A stretch of 64,000 bases of DNA. It comes from Odontesthes bonariensis. Lineage: Eukaryota; Chordata; Actinopteri; Atheriniformes; Atherinopsidae. Positions 24,989 through 37,942 of the stretch are shown here, one piece after another. The first letter of the stretch is position 1; every line of letters begins with the position of its first letter. Below the pieces are notes generated by a model. The model ran no database searches. It was not told where the DNA came from and was given only the letters and a program-made list of their open reading frames with translations. The stretch spans positions 2,010,839 through 2,074,838 of the forward strand of contig NC_134515.1 in assembly GCF_027942865.1 (NCBI RefSeq), written 5' to 3'. Both the position numbers and the translations under genes were made by a program.

Positions 24989-25060
24989 TCCCATATGGTC
25001 TAGTGGCTAGGATTCCTGGTTTTCACCCAGGCGGCCCGGGTTCAACTCCTGGTATGGGAA
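24989..25060 (+). tRNA. tRNA-Glu-TTC: tRNA-Glu (TTC), array copy 39
   Basis: C16T and C62T (G-U pair in the T stem). Confidence 0.86.
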
Positions 25061-25633
25061 TAGTTATTTGACTAAATGGTTGGTTGGAAGAAATGAAAGC
25101 TGTGTGCTCCATGTCCTCAGTATGCAGACTGTCCTCAGTGACCAGTCCAACAGCCAATCTCTGTGATGGTATGGGGTTTCATCAGTGCTCTTGGCAAAGT
25201 GATGGAAGAATTGTTTTCCTATAGTTACTCTAGATGGCATATCTTTGGCTTCTAGTACTACAGTGAGGAAAGTTGGAGTTATTTTTTAAGAGGATCTGTC
25301 CTTTGACTCACATATAAAACAGGTTTCTAGGACTGCCTTCTTTCACCTTCGTAATATTGCCAAAATTGGGAACATCCTGTCTCAGACTGATGCAGAAAAA
25401 CTGCTCCATACATTTGTGACTTCAAGATTGGACTGGGCGGGGGATTGGATTGAGAAGTTTCAGTACAATCTGTTGGTTTCCTGAGCTAAGCTACTTATTT
25501 CTACGTTGCCTTTATATGAATTGGACTAATTTGGTCTCATACATTTTGTCTCATCAGCTTAATTTAATTTGTTCTTACGGTTCAATTTTTGAATTTCAGG
25601 CTGCAACATATTCTAGAAAACACTAGATTGCTG

Positions 25634-25705
25634 TCCCATATGGTCTAGTGGCTAGGATTCCTGGTTTTCACCCAGGCGGCCCGGGTTCAACTCCCGGTAT
25701 GGGAA
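25634..25705 (+). tRNA. tRNA-Glu-TTC: tRNA-Glu (TTC), array copy 40
   Basis: Only C16T. Confidence 0.91.
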
Positions 25706-26279
25706 TAGTTATTTGACTAAATGGTTGGTTGGAAGAAATGAAAGCTGTGTGCTCCATGTCCTCAGAATGCAGACTGTCCTCAGCGACCAGTTCTTCAGCC
25801 AATCTCTGTGATGGTATGGGGTTTCATCAGTGCTCTCGGCAAAGTGATGGAAGCATTGTTTTCCTATAGTTACTCTAGATGGCATATCTTTGGCTTCTAG
25901 TACTACATTGAGGAAAGTTGGAGTTATTTTTGACCAGGATCTGTCCTTTGACTCACATATAAAACAGGTTTCTAGGACTGTCTTCTTTCACCTTCGTAAT
26001 ATTGCCAAAATTGGGAACATCCTATCTCAGACTGATGCAGAAAAACTGCTCCATACGTTTGTGTCTTCAAGATTGGACTGGGCGGGGGATTGGATTGAGA
26101 AGTTTCAGTTCAATCTGTTGGTTTTCGTGAGCTAAGCTACTTATTTCTACGTTGCCTTTATATGAATTGGACTAATTTGGTCTCATACATTTTGTCTCAT
26201 CAGCTTAATTTAATTTGTTCTTACGGTTCAATTTTTGAATTTCAGGCTGCAACATATTCTAGAAAACACTAGATTGCTG

Positions 26280-26351
26280 TCCCATATGGTCTAGCGGCTA
26301 GGATTCCTGGTTTTCACCCAGGCGGCCAGGGTTCAACTCCCGGTATGGGAA
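26280..26351 (+). tRNA. tRNA-Glu-TTC: tRNA-Glu (TTC), array copy 41
   Basis: C49A, an A-G mismatch in the T stem. Confidence 0.75.
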
Positions 26352-26924
26352 TAGTTATTTGACTAAATGGTTGGTTGGAAGAAATGAAAGCTGTGTGCTC
26401 CATGTCCTCAGAATGCAGACTGTCCTCAGCGACCAGTCCAACAGCCAATCTCTGTGATGGTATGGGGTTTCATCAGTGCTCTTGGCAAAGTGATGGAAGC
26501 ATTGTTTTCCTATAGTTACTCTAGATGGCATATCTTTGGCTTCTAGTACTACAGTGAGGAAAGTTGGAGTTATTTTTTAAGAGGATCTGTCCTTTGACTC
26601 ACATATAAAACAGGTTTCTAGGACTGCCTTCTTTCACCTTCGTAATATTGCCAAAATTGGGAACATCCTGTCTCAGACTGATGCAGAAAAACTGCTCCAT
26701 ACATTTGTGACTTCAAGATTGGACTGGGCGGGGGATTGGATTGAGAAGTTTCAGTACAATCTGTTGGTTTCCTGAGCTAAGCTACTTATTTCTACGTTGC
26801 CTTTATATGAATTGGACGAATTTGCAATCAAACATTTTGTCTCATCAGCTTAATTTCATTTGTTCTTACGGTTAAATTTTTGAATTTCAGGCTGCAACAT
26901 ATTCTAGAAAACAACAGATATCTG

Positions 26925-26996
26925 TCCCATATGGTCTAGCGGCTAGGATTCCTGGTTTTCACCCAGGCGGCCCGGGTTCAACTCCCGGTATGGGAA
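26925..26996 (+). tRNA. tRNA-Glu-TTC: tRNA-Glu (TTC), array copy 42
   Basis: Identical to copy 1; followed by the 9-bp loss. Confidence 0.92.
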
Positions 26997-27560
26997 TAGT
27001 TATTTGACTAAATGGTTGGTTGGAAGCTGTGTGCTCCATGTCCTCAGAATGCAGACTGTCCTCAGCGACCAGTTCTTCAGCCAATCTCTGTGATGGTATG
27101 GGGTTTCATCAGTGCTCTTGGCAAAGTGATGGAAGCATTGTTTTCCTATAGTTACTCTAGAAGGCATATCTTTGGCTTCTAGTACTACATTGAGGAAAGT
27201 TGGAGTTATTTTTTACCAGAATCTGTCCTTTGACTCACATATAAAACAGGTTTCTGGGACTGCCTTCTTTCACCTTCGTAATATTGCCAAAATTGGGAAC
27301 ATCCTATCTCAGACTGATGCAGAAAAACTGCTCCATACGTTTGTGTCTTCAAGATTGGACTGGGCCGGGGATTGGATTGAGAAGTTTCAGTTCAATCTGT
27401 TGGTTTCCTGAGCTAAGCTACTTATTTCTACGTTGCCTTTATATGAATTGGACGAATTTGCAAACAAACATTTTGTCTCATCAGCTTAATTTCGTTTGTT
27501 CTTACGGTTAAATTTTTGAATTTCAGGCTGCAACATATTCTAGAAAACAACAGATTTCTG

Positions 27561-27632
27561 TCCCATATGGTCTAGCGGCTAGGATTCCTGGTTTTCACCC
27601 AGGCAGCCCGGGTTCAACTCCCGGTATGGGAA
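27561..27632 (+). tRNA. tRNA-Glu-TTC: tRNA-Glu (TTC), array copy 43
   Basis: G45A in the variable loop only. Confidence 0.87.
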
Positions 27633-28204
27633 TAGTTATTTGACTAAATGGTTGGTTGGAAGAAATGGAAGCTGTGTGCTCCATGTCCTCAGAATGCAGA
27701 CTGTCCTCAGCGACCAGTCCAACAGCCAATCTCTGTGATGGTATGGGGATTCATCAGATCTCTTTCAAAGTGATGGAAGCGTTGTTTTCCTATAGTTACT
27801 CTAGATGGCATATCTTTGGCTTCTAGTACTACATTGAGGAAAGTTGGAGTTATTTTTGACCAGAATCTGTCCTTTGACTCACATATAAAACAGGTTTCTG
27901 GGACTGCCTTCTTTCACCTTCGTAATATTGCCAAAATTGGGAACATCCTGTCTCAGACTGATGCAGAAAAACTGCTCCATACATTTGTGACTTCAAGATT
28001 GGACTGGGCGGGGGATTGGATTGAGAAGTTTCAGTACAATCTGTTGGTTTCCTGAGCTAAGCTACTTATTTCTACGTTGCCTTTATATGAATTGGACGAA
28101 TTTGCAATCAAACATTTTGTCTCATCAGCTTAATTTCATTTGTTCTTACGGTTCAATTTTTGAATTTCAGGCTGCAACATATTCTAGAAATCACTAGATT
28201 GCTG

Positions 28205-28276
28205 TCCCATATGGTCTAGCGGCTAGGATTCCTGGTTTTCACCCAGGCGGCCCGGGTTCAACTCCAGGTATGGGAA
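28205..28276 (+). tRNA. tRNA-Glu-TTC: tRNA-Glu (TTC), array copy 44
   Basis: C62A, one G-A mismatch in the T stem. Confidence 0.76.
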
Positions 28277-28849
28277 TAGTTATTTGACTAAATGGTTGGT
28301 TGGAAGAAATGGAAGCTGTGTGCTCCATGTCCTCAGAATGCAGACTGTCCTCAGCGACCAGTCCAACAGCCAATCTCTGTGATGGTATGGGGTTTCATCA
28401 GTGCTCTTGGCAAAGTGATGGAAGCATTGTTTTCCTATAGTTACTCTAGATGGCATATCTTTGGCTTCTAGTACTACATTGAGGAAAGTTGGAGTTATTT
28501 TTGACCAGAATCTGTCCTTTGACTCACATATAAAACAGGTTTCTAGGACTGCTTTCTTTCACCTTCGTAATATTGCCAAAATTGGGAACATCCTGTCTCA
28601 GACTGATGCAGAAAAACTGCTCCATACATTTGTGACTTCAAGATTGGACTGGGCGGGGGATTGGATTGAGAAGTTTCAGTTCAATCTGTTGGTTTCCTGA
28701 GCTAATCTACTTATTTCTATGTTGACTTTATATGAATTGGACTAATTTGGTCTCATACATTTAGTCTCATCAGCTTAATTTCGTTTGTTCTTACGGTTAA
28801 ATTTTTGAATTTCAGGCTGCAACATATTCTAGAAAACAACAGATTTCTG

Positions 28850-28921
28850 TCCCATATGGTCTAGCGGCTAGGATTCCTGGTTTTCACCCAGGCGGCCCGG
28901 GTTCAACTCCCGGTATGGGAA
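28850..28921 (+). tRNA. tRNA-Glu-TTC: tRNA-Glu (TTC), array copy 45
   Basis: Identical to copy 1. Confidence 0.92.
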
Positions 28922-29494
28922 TAGTTATTTGACTAAATGGTTGGTTGGAAGAAATGGAAGCTGTGTGCTCCATGTCCTCAGAATGCAGAATGTCCTCAGT
29001 GACCAGTCCAACAGCCAATCTCTGTGATGGTATGGGGTTTCATCAGTGCTCTTGGCAAAGTGATGGAAGCATTTTTTTCTTATAGTTACTCTAGATGGCA
29101 TATCTTTGGCTTCTAGTACTACAGTGAGGAAAGTTGGAGTTATTTTTGAAGAGGATCTGTTCTTTGACTCACATATAAAACAGGTTTCTAGGACTGCCTT
29201 CTTTCACCTTCGTAATATTGCCAAAATTGGGAACATCCTATCTCAGACTGATGCAGAAAAACTGCTCCATACGTTTGTGTCTTCAAGATTGGACTGGGCC
29301 GGGGATTGGATTGAGAAGTTTCAGTTCAATCTGTTGGTTTCCTGAGCTAAGCTACTTATTTCTACGTTGCCTTTATATGAATTGGACGAATTTGCAAACA
29401 AACATTTTGTCTCATCAGCTTAATTTCGTTTGTTCTTACGGTTAAATTTTTGAATTTCAGGCTGCAACATATTCTAGAAAACAACAGATTTCTG

Positions 29495-29566
29495 TCCCAT
29501 ATGGTCTAGCGGCTAGGATTCCTGGTTTTCACCCAGGCGGCCCGGGTTCAACTCCAGGTATGGGAA
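29495..29566 (+). tRNA. tRNA-Glu-TTC: tRNA-Glu (TTC), array copy 46
   Basis: C62A, as copy 44. Confidence 0.76.
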
Positions 29567-30139
29567 TAGTTATTTGACTAAATGGTTGGTTGGAAGAAAT
29601 GGAAGCTGTGTGCTCCATGTCCTCAGAATGCAGACTGTCCTCAGCGACCAGTCCAACAGCCAATCTCTGTGATGGTATGGGGTTTCATCAGTGCTCTTGG
29701 CAAAGTGATGGAAGCATTGTTTTCCTATAGTTACTCTAGATGGCATATCTTTGGCTTCTAGTACTACATTGAGGAAAGTTGGAGTTATTTTTGACCAGAA
29801 TCTGTCCTTTGACTCACATATAAAACAGGTTTCTGGGACTGCCTTCTTTCACCTTCGTAATATTGCCAAAATTGGGAACATCCTATCTCAGACTGATGCA
29901 GAAAAACTGCTCCATACGTTTGTGACTTCAAGATTGGACTGGGCGGGGGATTGGATTGAGAAGTTTCAGTTCAATCTGTTGGTTTCCTGAGCTAATCTAC
30001 TTATTTCTATGTTGACTTTATATGAATTGGACTAATTTGGTCTCATACATTTAGTCTCATCAGCTTAATTTCGTTTGTTCTTACGGTTAAATTTTTGAAT
30101 TTCAGGCTGCAACATATTCTAGAAAACAACAGATTTCTG

Positions 30140-30211
30140 TCCCATATGGTCTAGCGGCTAGGATTCCTGGTTTTCACCCAGGCGGCCCGGGTTCAACTCC
30201 CGGTATGGGAA
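30140..30211 (+). tRNA. tRNA-Glu-TTC: tRNA-Glu (TTC), array copy 47
   Basis: Identical to copy 1; its unit duplicates that of copy 45 at 1,290 bp. Confidence 0.92.
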
Positions 30212-30784
30212 TAGTTATTTGACTAAATGGTTGGTTGGAAGAAATGGAAGCTGTGTGCTCCATGTCCTCAGAATGCAGAATGTCCTCAGTGACCAGTCCA
30301 ACAGCCAATCTCTGTGATGGTATGGGGTTTCATCAGTGCTCTTGGCAAAGTGATGGAAGCATTTTTTTCTTATAGTTACTCTAGATGGCATATCTTTGGC
30401 TTCTAGTACTACAGTGAGGAAAGTTGGAGTTATTTTTGAAGAGGATCTGTCCTTTGACTCACATATAAAACAGGTTTCTAGGACTGCCTTCTTTCACCTT
30501 CATAATAATGCCAAAATTGGGAACATCCTGTCTCAGACTGATGCAGAAAAACTGCTCCATACATTTGTGACTTCAAGATGGGACTGGGCGAGGGATTGGA
30601 TTGAGAAGTTTCAGTTCAATCTGTTGGTTTCCTGAGCTAAGCTACTTATTTCTACGTTGCCTTTATATGAATTGGACGAATTTGCAATCAAACATTTTGT
30701 CTCATCAGCTTAATTTTATTTGTTCTTACGGTTCAATTTTTGAATTTCAGGCTGCAACATATTCTAGAAAACAACAGATTTCTT

Positions 30785-30856
30785 TCCCATGTGGTCTAGC
30801 GGCTAGGATTCCTGGTTTTCACCCAGGCGGCCCAGGTTCAACTCCCGGTATGGGAA
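30785..30856 (+). tRNA. tRNA-Glu-TTC: tRNA-Glu (TTC), array copy 48
   Basis: A7G (G-U at the acceptor base) and G50A (A-C mismatch in the T stem, also inside box B context). Confidence 0.68.
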
Positions 30857-31429
30857 TAGTTATTTGACTAAATGGTTGGTTGGAAGAAATGGAAGCTGTG
30901 TGCTCCATGTCCTCAGAATGCAGACTGTCCTCAGTGACCAGTCCAACAGCCAATCTCTGTGATGGTATGGGGTTTCATCAGTGCTCTTGGCAAAGTGATG
31001 GAAGCATTGTTTTCCTATAGTTACTCTAGATGGCATATCTTTGGCTTCTCGTACTACATTGAGGAAAGTTGGAGTTATTTTTGACCAGAATCTGTCCTTT
31101 GACTCACATATAAAACAGGTTTCTAGGACTGCCTTCTTTAATTTTCGTAATATTGCCAAAATTGGGAACATCCTGTCTCAGACTGATGCAGAAAAACTGC
31201 TCCATACATTTGTGACTTCAAGATTGGACTGGGCGGGGGATTGGATTGAGAAGTTTCAGTACAATCTGTTGGTTTCCTGAGCTAAGCTACTTATTTCTAC
31301 GTTGCCTTTATATGAATTGGACGAATTTGGTCTCATACATTTAGTCTCATCAGCTTAATTTCGTTTGTTCTTACGGTTCAATTTTTGAAATTCAGGCTGC
31401 AACATATTCTAGAAAACACAAGATTGCTC

Positions 31430-31501
31430 TCCCATATGGTCTAGCGGCTAGGATTCCTGGTTTTCACCCAGGCGGCCTGGGTTCAACTCCCGGTATGGGA
31501 A
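31430..31501 (+). tRNA. tRNA-Glu-TTC: tRNA-Glu (TTC), array copy 49
   Basis: Only C49T. Confidence 0.88.
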
Positions 31502-32074
31502 TAGTTATTTGACTAAATGGTTGGTTGGAAGAAATGGAAGCTGTGTGCTCCATGTCCTCAGAATGCAGACTGTCCTCAGCGACCAGCCCAACAGCCAATC
31601 TCTGTGATGGTATGGGGTTTCATCAGTGCTCTTGGCAAAGTGACGGAAGCATTGTTTTCCTATAGTTACTCTCGATGGCATATCTTTGGCTTTTAGTACT
31701 ACATTGAGGAAAGTTGAAGTTATTTTTGACCAGAATCTGTTCTTTGACTCACATATAAAACAGGTTTCTAGGACTGCCTTCTTTAATTTTCGTAATATTG
31801 CCAAAATTGGGAACATCCTGTCTCAGACTGATGCAGAAAAACTGCTCCATACATTTGTGACTTCAAGATTGGACTGGGCGGGGGATTGGATTGAGAAGTT
31901 TCAGTACAATCTGTTGGTTTCCTGAGCTAAGCTACTTATTTCTACGTTGCCTTTATATGAATTGGACGAATTTGCAATCAAACATTTTGTCTCATCAGCT
32001 TAATTTTATTTGTTCTTACGGTTCAATTTTTGAATTTCAGGCTGCAACATATTCTAGAAAACAACAGATTTCTT

Positions 32075-32146
32075 TCCCATATGGTCTAGCGACTAGGATT
32101 CCTGGTTTTCACCCAGGCGGCCCGGGTTCAACTCCCGGTATGGGAA
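32075..32146 (+). tRNA. tRNA-Glu-TTC: tRNA-Glu (TTC), array copy 50
   Basis: G18A, loss of an invariant D-loop guanine, as copy 30. Confidence 0.7.
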
Positions 32147-32173
32147 TAGTTATTTGACTAAATGGTTGGTTGG

Positions 32174-32308
32174 AAGAAATGGAAGCTGTGTGCTCCATGT
32201 CCTCAGAATGCAGACTGTCCTCAGCGACCAGTCCAACAGCCAATATCTGTGATGGTATGGGGTTTCATCAGTGCTCTTGGCAAAGTGATGGAAGCATTGT
32301 TTTCCTAT
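32174..32308 (+). pseudogene. Tc1-family transposase fragment (representative unit)
   Basis: One frame of this part of the unit reads like the middle of a fish Tc1-type transposase: a tract with NADCPQRPVQQP, then SVMVWGFISALGK. It resembles the SVMVWGCISA segment that lies between the first and second catalytic aspartates. Only about 45 residues are present, so there is no catalytic triad and no terminal inverted repeat. The same piece recurs in every unit of the array about 20 bp after each tRNA gene. It is a passenger relic; assignment to Tc1/mariner rests on recalled motif similarity, not an alignment. Confidence 0.55.
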
Positions 32309-32719
32309 AGTTACTCTAGATGGCATATCTTTGGCTTCTCGTACTACATTGAGGAAAGTTGGAGTTATTTTTTACCAGAATCTGTCCTTTGACTCACATA
32401 TAAAACAGGTTTCTAGGACTGCCTTCTTTAATTTTCGTAATATTGCCAAAATTGGGAACATCCTGTCTCAGACTGATGCAGAAAAACTGCTCCATACATT
32501 TGTGACTTCAAGATTGGACTTGGCGGGGGATTGGATTGAGAAGTTTCAGTACAATCTGTTGGTTTCCTGAGCTAAGCTACTTATTTCTACGTTGCCTTTA
32601 TATGAATTGGACGAATTTGCAATCAAACATTTTGTCTCATCAGCTTAATTTTATTTGTTCTTACGGTTCAATTTTTGAATTTCAGGCTGCAACATATTCT
32701 AGAAAACAACAGATTTCTG

Positions 32720-32791
32720 TCCCATATGGTCTAGCGGCTAGGATTCCTGGTTTTCACCCAGGCGGCCCGGGTTCAACTCCTGGTATGGGAA
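32720..32791 (+). tRNA. tRNA-Glu-TTC: tRNA-Glu (TTC), array copy 51
   Basis: Only C62T (G-U pair). Confidence 0.88.
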
Positions 32792-33364
32792 TCGTTATTT
32801 GACTAAATGGTTGGTTGGAAGAAATGGAAGCTGTGTGCTCCATGTCCTCAGAATGTAGAATGTCCTCAGTGACCAGTCCAACAGCCAATCTCTGTGATGG
32901 TATGGGGTTTCATCAGTGCTCTTGGAAAAGTGATGGGAGCATTGTTTTCCTATAGTTACTCTAGATGGCATATCTTTGGCTTCTAGTACTACAGTGAGGA
33001 AAGTTGGAGTTATTTTTGAAGAGGATCTGTTCTTTGACTCACATATAAAACAGGTTTCTAGGACTGCCTTCTTTCACCTTCGTAATATTGCCAAAATTGG
33101 GAACATCCTGTCTCAGACTGATGCAGAAAAACTGCTCCATACATTTGTGACTTTAAGATTGGACTGGGCGGGGGATTGGATTGAGAAGTTTCAGTTCAAT
33201 CTGTTGGTTTCCTGAGCTAAGCTACTTATTTCTACGCTGTCTTTATATGAATTGGACTAATTTGGTCTCATACATTTCGTCTCATCAGCTTAATTTCGTT
33301 TGTTCTTACGGTTCAATTTTTGAATTTCAGGCTGCAACATATTCTAGAAAACAACAGGTTTCTG

Positions 33365-33436
33365 TCCCATATGGTCTGGCGGCTAGGATTCCTGGTTTTC
33401 ACCCAGGCGGCCCGTGTTCAACTCCCGGTATGGGAA
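33365..33436 (+). tRNA. tRNA-Glu-TTC: tRNA-Glu (TTC), array copy 52, damaged
   Basis: A14G changes an invariant base that pairs with T8; G51T breaks a T-stem pair next to box B. Confidence 0.58.
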
Positions 33437-33641
33437 TAGTTATTTGACTAAATGGTTGGTTGGAAGAAATGGAAGCTGTGTGCTCCATGTCCTCAGAATG
33501 CAGAATGTCCTCAGCGACCAGTCCAACAGCCAATCTCTGTGATGGTATGGGGTTTCATCAGTGCTCTCGGCAAAGTGACGGAAGCATTGTTTTCCTATAG
33601 TTACTCTAGATGGCATATCTTTGGCTTCTAGTACTACATTG

Positions 33642-33815
33642 AGGAAAGTTGGAGTTATTTTTGACCAGAATCTGTCCTTTGACTCACATATAAAACAGGT
33701 TTCTAGGACTGCCTTCTTTCACCTTCGTAATATTGCCAAAATTGGGAACATCCTGTCTCAGACTGATGCAGAAAAACTGCTCCAAACATTTGTTTCTTCA
33801 AGATTGGACTGGGCG
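33642..33815 (+). pseudogene. L2-type LINE reverse transcriptase fragment (representative unit)
   Basis: The frame reads VGVIFDQNLSFDSHIKQVS, then TAFFHLRNIAKI, LSQTDAEKLLHTFV and SRLDW. This aligns by eye with the RT C-terminal region of the L2 LINE in this same window (GVLIDSDLTFSSHIKAVTKA, FYHLRNISRI, FLSQTDQEKLIHAFISSRL). After SRLDW the homology stops, where a full element continues with CNALLTGLP and about 130 more residues. The catalytic RT core is absent. The frame opens at TTG, not ATG, and is repeated in all units, so it is a relic carried by the array and not a protein gene. Confidence 0.8.
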
Positions 33816-34009
33816 GGGGATTGGATTGAGAAGTTTCAGTTCAATCTGTTGGTTTCCTGAGCTAAGCTACTTATTTCTACGTTGCTTTTATATGAATTGG
33901 ACGAATTTGCAATCAAACATTTAGTCTCATCAGCTTAATTTAATTTGTTCTTACGGTTCAATTTTTGAATTTCAGGCTGCAACATATTCTAGAAAACACT
34001 AGATTTCTG

Positions 34010-34081
34010 TCCCATATGGTCTAGCGGCTAGGATTCCTGGTTTTCACCCAGGCGGCCCGGGTTCAACTCCTGGTATGGGAA
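34010..34081 (+). tRNA. tRNA-Glu-TTC: tRNA-Glu (TTC), array copy 53
   Basis: Only C62T (G-U pair). Confidence 0.88.
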
Positions 34082-34654
34082 TAGTTATTTGACTAAATGG
34101 TTTTGTTGGAAGAATTGGAAGCTGTGAGCTCCATGTCTTCAGAATGCAGACTGTCCTCAGTGACCAGTCCAACAGCCAATCTCTGTGATGGTATGGGGAT
34201 TCATCAGTTCTCTTTCAAAGTGATGGAAGCATTGTTTTCCTATAGTTACTCTAGATGGCATATCTTTGGCTTCTAGTCCTACATTGATGAAAGTTGGAGT
34301 TATTTTTGACCAGGATCTGTCCTTTGACTCACATATAAAACAGGTTTCTAGGACTGCCTTCTTTCACCTTCGTAATATTGCCAAAATTGGGAACATCCTG
34401 TCTCAGACTGATGCAGAAAAACTGCTCCATACATTTGTGACTTCAAGATTGGACTGGGCGGGGGATTGGATTGAGAAGTTTCAGTTCAATCTGTTGGTTT
34501 CCTGAGCTAAGCTACTTATTTATACGTTGCCTTTATATGAATTGTACGAATTTGCAATCAAACATTTTGTCTCATCAGCTTAATTTTGTTTGTTCTTACG
34601 GTTCAATTTTTGAATTTCAGGCTGCAACATATTCTAGGAAACACTAGATTTCTG

Positions 34655-34726
34655 TCCCATATGGTCTAGCGGCTAGGATTCCTGGTTTTCACCCAGGCGG
34701 CCCGGGTTCAACTCCCGGTATGGGAA
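34655..34726 (+). tRNA. tRNA-Glu-TTC: tRNA-Glu (TTC), array copy 54, strong terminator
   Basis: Identical to copy 1 and followed by a T6 run; on paper the best-formed Pol III gene of the array. Confidence 0.94.
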
Positions 34727-35299
34727 TAGTTTTTTGACTAAATGGTTGGTTGGAAGAAATGGAAGCTGTGTGCTCCATGTCCTCAGAATGCAGACTGTCC
34801 TCAGCGACCTGCCCAACAGCCATTCTCTGTGGTGGTATGGGGTTTCATCAGTGCTCTTGGCAAAGTGATGGAAGCATTGTTTTCCTATAGTTACTCTAGA
34901 TGGCATATCTTTGGCTTCTAGTACTACATTGAGGAAAGTTGGAGTTATTTTTGACCAGAATCTGTCCTTTGACTCACATATAAAACAGGTTTCTAGGACT
35001 GCCTTCTTTCACCTTCGTAATATTGCCAAAATTGGGAACATCCTGTCTCAGACTGATGCAGAAAAACTGCTCCATACATTTGTGACTTCAAGATTGGACT
35101 GGGCGGGGGATTGGATTGAGAAGTTTCAGTACAATCTGTTGGTTTCCTGAGCTAAGCTACTTATTTCTACGTTGCCTTTATATGAATTGGACTAATTTGG
35201 TCTCATACATTTTGTCTCATCAGCTTAATTTAATTTGTTCTTACGGTTCAATTTTTGAATTTCAGGCTGCAACATATTCTAGAAAACACTAGATTGCTG

Positions 35300-35371
35300 T
35301 CCCATATGGTCTAGCGGCTAGGATTCCTGGTTTTCACCCAGGCGGCCCGGGTTCAACTCCCGGTAAGGGAA
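35300..35371 (+). tRNA. tRNA-Glu-TTC: tRNA-Glu (TTC), array copy 55
   Basis: T67A breaks acceptor-stem pair 5/67. Confidence 0.74.
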
Positions 35372-35944
35372 TAGTTATTTGACTAAATGGTTGGTTGGAA
35401 GAAATGGAAGCTGTGTGCTCCATGTCCTCAGAATGCAGACTGTCCTCAGCGACCAGTCCAACAGCTAATCTCTGTGATGGTATGGGGTTTCATCAGTGCT
35501 CTCGGCAAAGTGATGGAAGCATTGTTTTCCTATAGTTACTCTAGATGGCATATCTTTGGCTTCTAGTACTACAGTGAGGAAAGTTGGAGTTATTTTTTAA
35601 GAGGATCTGTCCTTTGACTCACATATAAAACAGGTTTCTAGGACTGCCTTCTTTCACCTTCGTAATATTGCCAAAATTGGGAACATCCTGTCTCAGACTG
35701 ATGCAGAAAAACTGCTCCATACATTTGTGACTTCAAAATTGGACTGGGCGGGGGATTGGATTGAGAAGTTTCAGTACAATCTGTTGGTTTCCTGAGCTAA
35801 GCTACTTATTTCTACGTTGCCTTTATATGAATTGGACGAATTTGCAATCAAACATTTTGTCTCATCAGCTTAATTTCATTTGTTCTTACGGTTAAATTTT
35901 TGAATTTCAGGCTGCAACATATTCTAGAAAACAACAGATATCTG

Positions 35945-36016
35945 TCCCATATGGTCTAGCGGCTAGGATTCCTGGTTTTCACCCAGGCGGCCCGGGTTCA
36001 ACTCCCGGTATGGGAA
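35945..36016 (+). tRNA. tRNA-Glu-TTC: tRNA-Glu (TTC), array copy 56
   Basis: Identical to copy 1; followed by the 9-bp loss. Confidence 0.92.
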
Positions 36017-36580
36017 TAGTTATTTGACTAAATGGTTGGTTGGAAGCTGTGTGCTCCATGTCCTCAGAATGCAGACTGTCCTCAGCGACCAGTTCTTCAG
36101 CCAATCTCTGTGATGGTATGGGGTTTCATCAGTGCTCTCGGCAAAGTGATGGAAGCATTGTTTTCCTATAGTTACTCTAGAAGGCATATCTTTGACTTCT
36201 AGTACTACATTGAGGAAAGTTGGAGTTATTTTTTACCAGAATCTGTCCTTTGACTCACATATAAAACAGGTTTCTGGGACTGTCTTCTTTCACCTTCGTA
36301 ATATTGCCAAAATTGGGAACATCCTATCTCAGACTGATGCAGAAAAACTGCTCCATACGTTTGTGTCTTCAAGATTGGACTGGGCGGGGGATTGGATTGA
36401 GAAGTTTCAGTTCAATCTGTTGGTTTCCTGAGCTAAGCTACTTATTTCTACGTTGCCTTTATATGAATTGGACTAATTTGGTCTCATACATTTTGTCTCA
36501 TCAGCTTAATTTAATTTGTTCTTACGGTTCAATTTTTGAATTTCAGGCTGCAACATATTCTAGAAAACACTAGATTGCTG

Positions 36581-36652
36581 TCCCATATGGTCTAGCGGCT
36601 AGGATTCCTGGTTTTCACCCAGGCGGCCCGGGTTCAACTCCCGGTATGGGAA
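36581..36652 (+). tRNA. tRNA-Glu-TTC: tRNA-Glu (TTC), array copy 57
   Basis: Identical to copy 1. Confidence 0.92.
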
Positions 36653-37225
36653 TAGTTATTTGACTAAATGGTTGGTTGGAAGAAATGAAAGCTGTGTGCT
36701 CCATGTCCTCAGAATGCAGACTGTCCTCAGCGACCAGTCCAACAGCCAATCTCTGTGATGGTATGGGGTTTCATCAGTGCTCTTGGCAAAGTGATGGAAG
36801 CATTGTTTTCCTATAGTTACTCTAGATGGCATATCTTTGGCTTCTAGTACTACATTGAGGAAAGTTGGAGTTATTTTTGACCAGAATCTGTCCTTTGACT
36901 CACATATAAAACAGGTTTCTGGGACTGCCTTCTTTCACCTTCGTAATATTGCCAAAATTGGGAACATCCTGTCTCAGAATGATGCAGAAAAACTGCTCCA
37001 TACATTTGTGACTTCAAGATTGGACTGGGCGGGGGATTGGATTGAGAAGTTTCAGTACAATCTATTGGTTTCCTGAGCTAAGCTACTTATTTCTACGTTG
37101 CCTTTATATGAATTGGACGAATTTGCAAACAAACATTTTGTCTCATCAGCTTAATTTCATTTGTTCTTACGGTTAAATTTTTGAATTTCAGGCTGCAACA
37201 TATTCTAGAAAACAACAGATTTCTG

Positions 37226-37297
37226 TCCCATATGGTCTAGCGGCTAGGATTCCTGGTTTTCACCCAGGCAGCCCGGGTTCAACTCCCGGTATGGGAA
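37226..37297 (+). tRNA. tRNA-Glu-TTC: tRNA-Glu (TTC), array copy 58
   Basis: G45A only, as copy 43. Confidence 0.87.
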
Positions 37298-37870
37298 TAG
37301 TTATTTGACTAAATGGTTGGTTGGAAGAAATGGAAGCTGTGTGCTCCATGTCCTCAGAATGCAGACTGTCCTCAGCGACCAGTCCAACAACCAATCTCTG
37401 TGATGGTATGGGGTTTCATCAGTGCTCTCGGCAAAGTGATGGAAGCATTGTTTTCCTATAGTTACTCTAGAAGGCATATCTTTGGCTTCTAGTACTACAT
37501 TGAGGAAAGTTGGAGTTGTTTTTTACCAGAATCTGTCCTTTGACTCACATATAAAACAGGTTTCTGGGACTGCCTTCTTTCACCTTCGTAATAATGCCAA
37601 AATTGGGAACATCCTATCTCAGACTGATGCAGAAAAACTGCTCCATACGTTTGTGTCTTTAAGATTGGACTGGGCGGGGGATTGGATTGAGAAGTTTCAG
37701 TTCAATCTGTTGGTTTCCTGAGCTAAGCTACTTATTTCTATGTTGCCTTTATATGAATTGGACTAATTTGGTCTCATACATTTTGTCTCATCAGCTTAAT
37801 TTAATTTGTTCTTACGGTTCAATTTTTGAATTTCAGGCTGCAACATATTCTAGAAAACACTAGATTGCTG

Positions 37871-37942
37871 TCCCATATGGTCTAGCGGCTAGGATTCCTG
37901 GTTTTCACCCAGGCATCCCGGGTTCAACTCCAGGTATGGGAA
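37871..37942 (+). tRNA. tRNA-Glu-TTC: tRNA-Glu (TTC), array copy 59
   Basis: G45A and G46T in the variable loop and C62A in the T stem. Confidence 0.66.

Noticed and set aside
30860-31171. Minus-strand ORFs of 77-120 codons in many units
   Set aside because: They are antisense shadows of the Tc1-like and L2-like relics; length varies with single-base differences between units.
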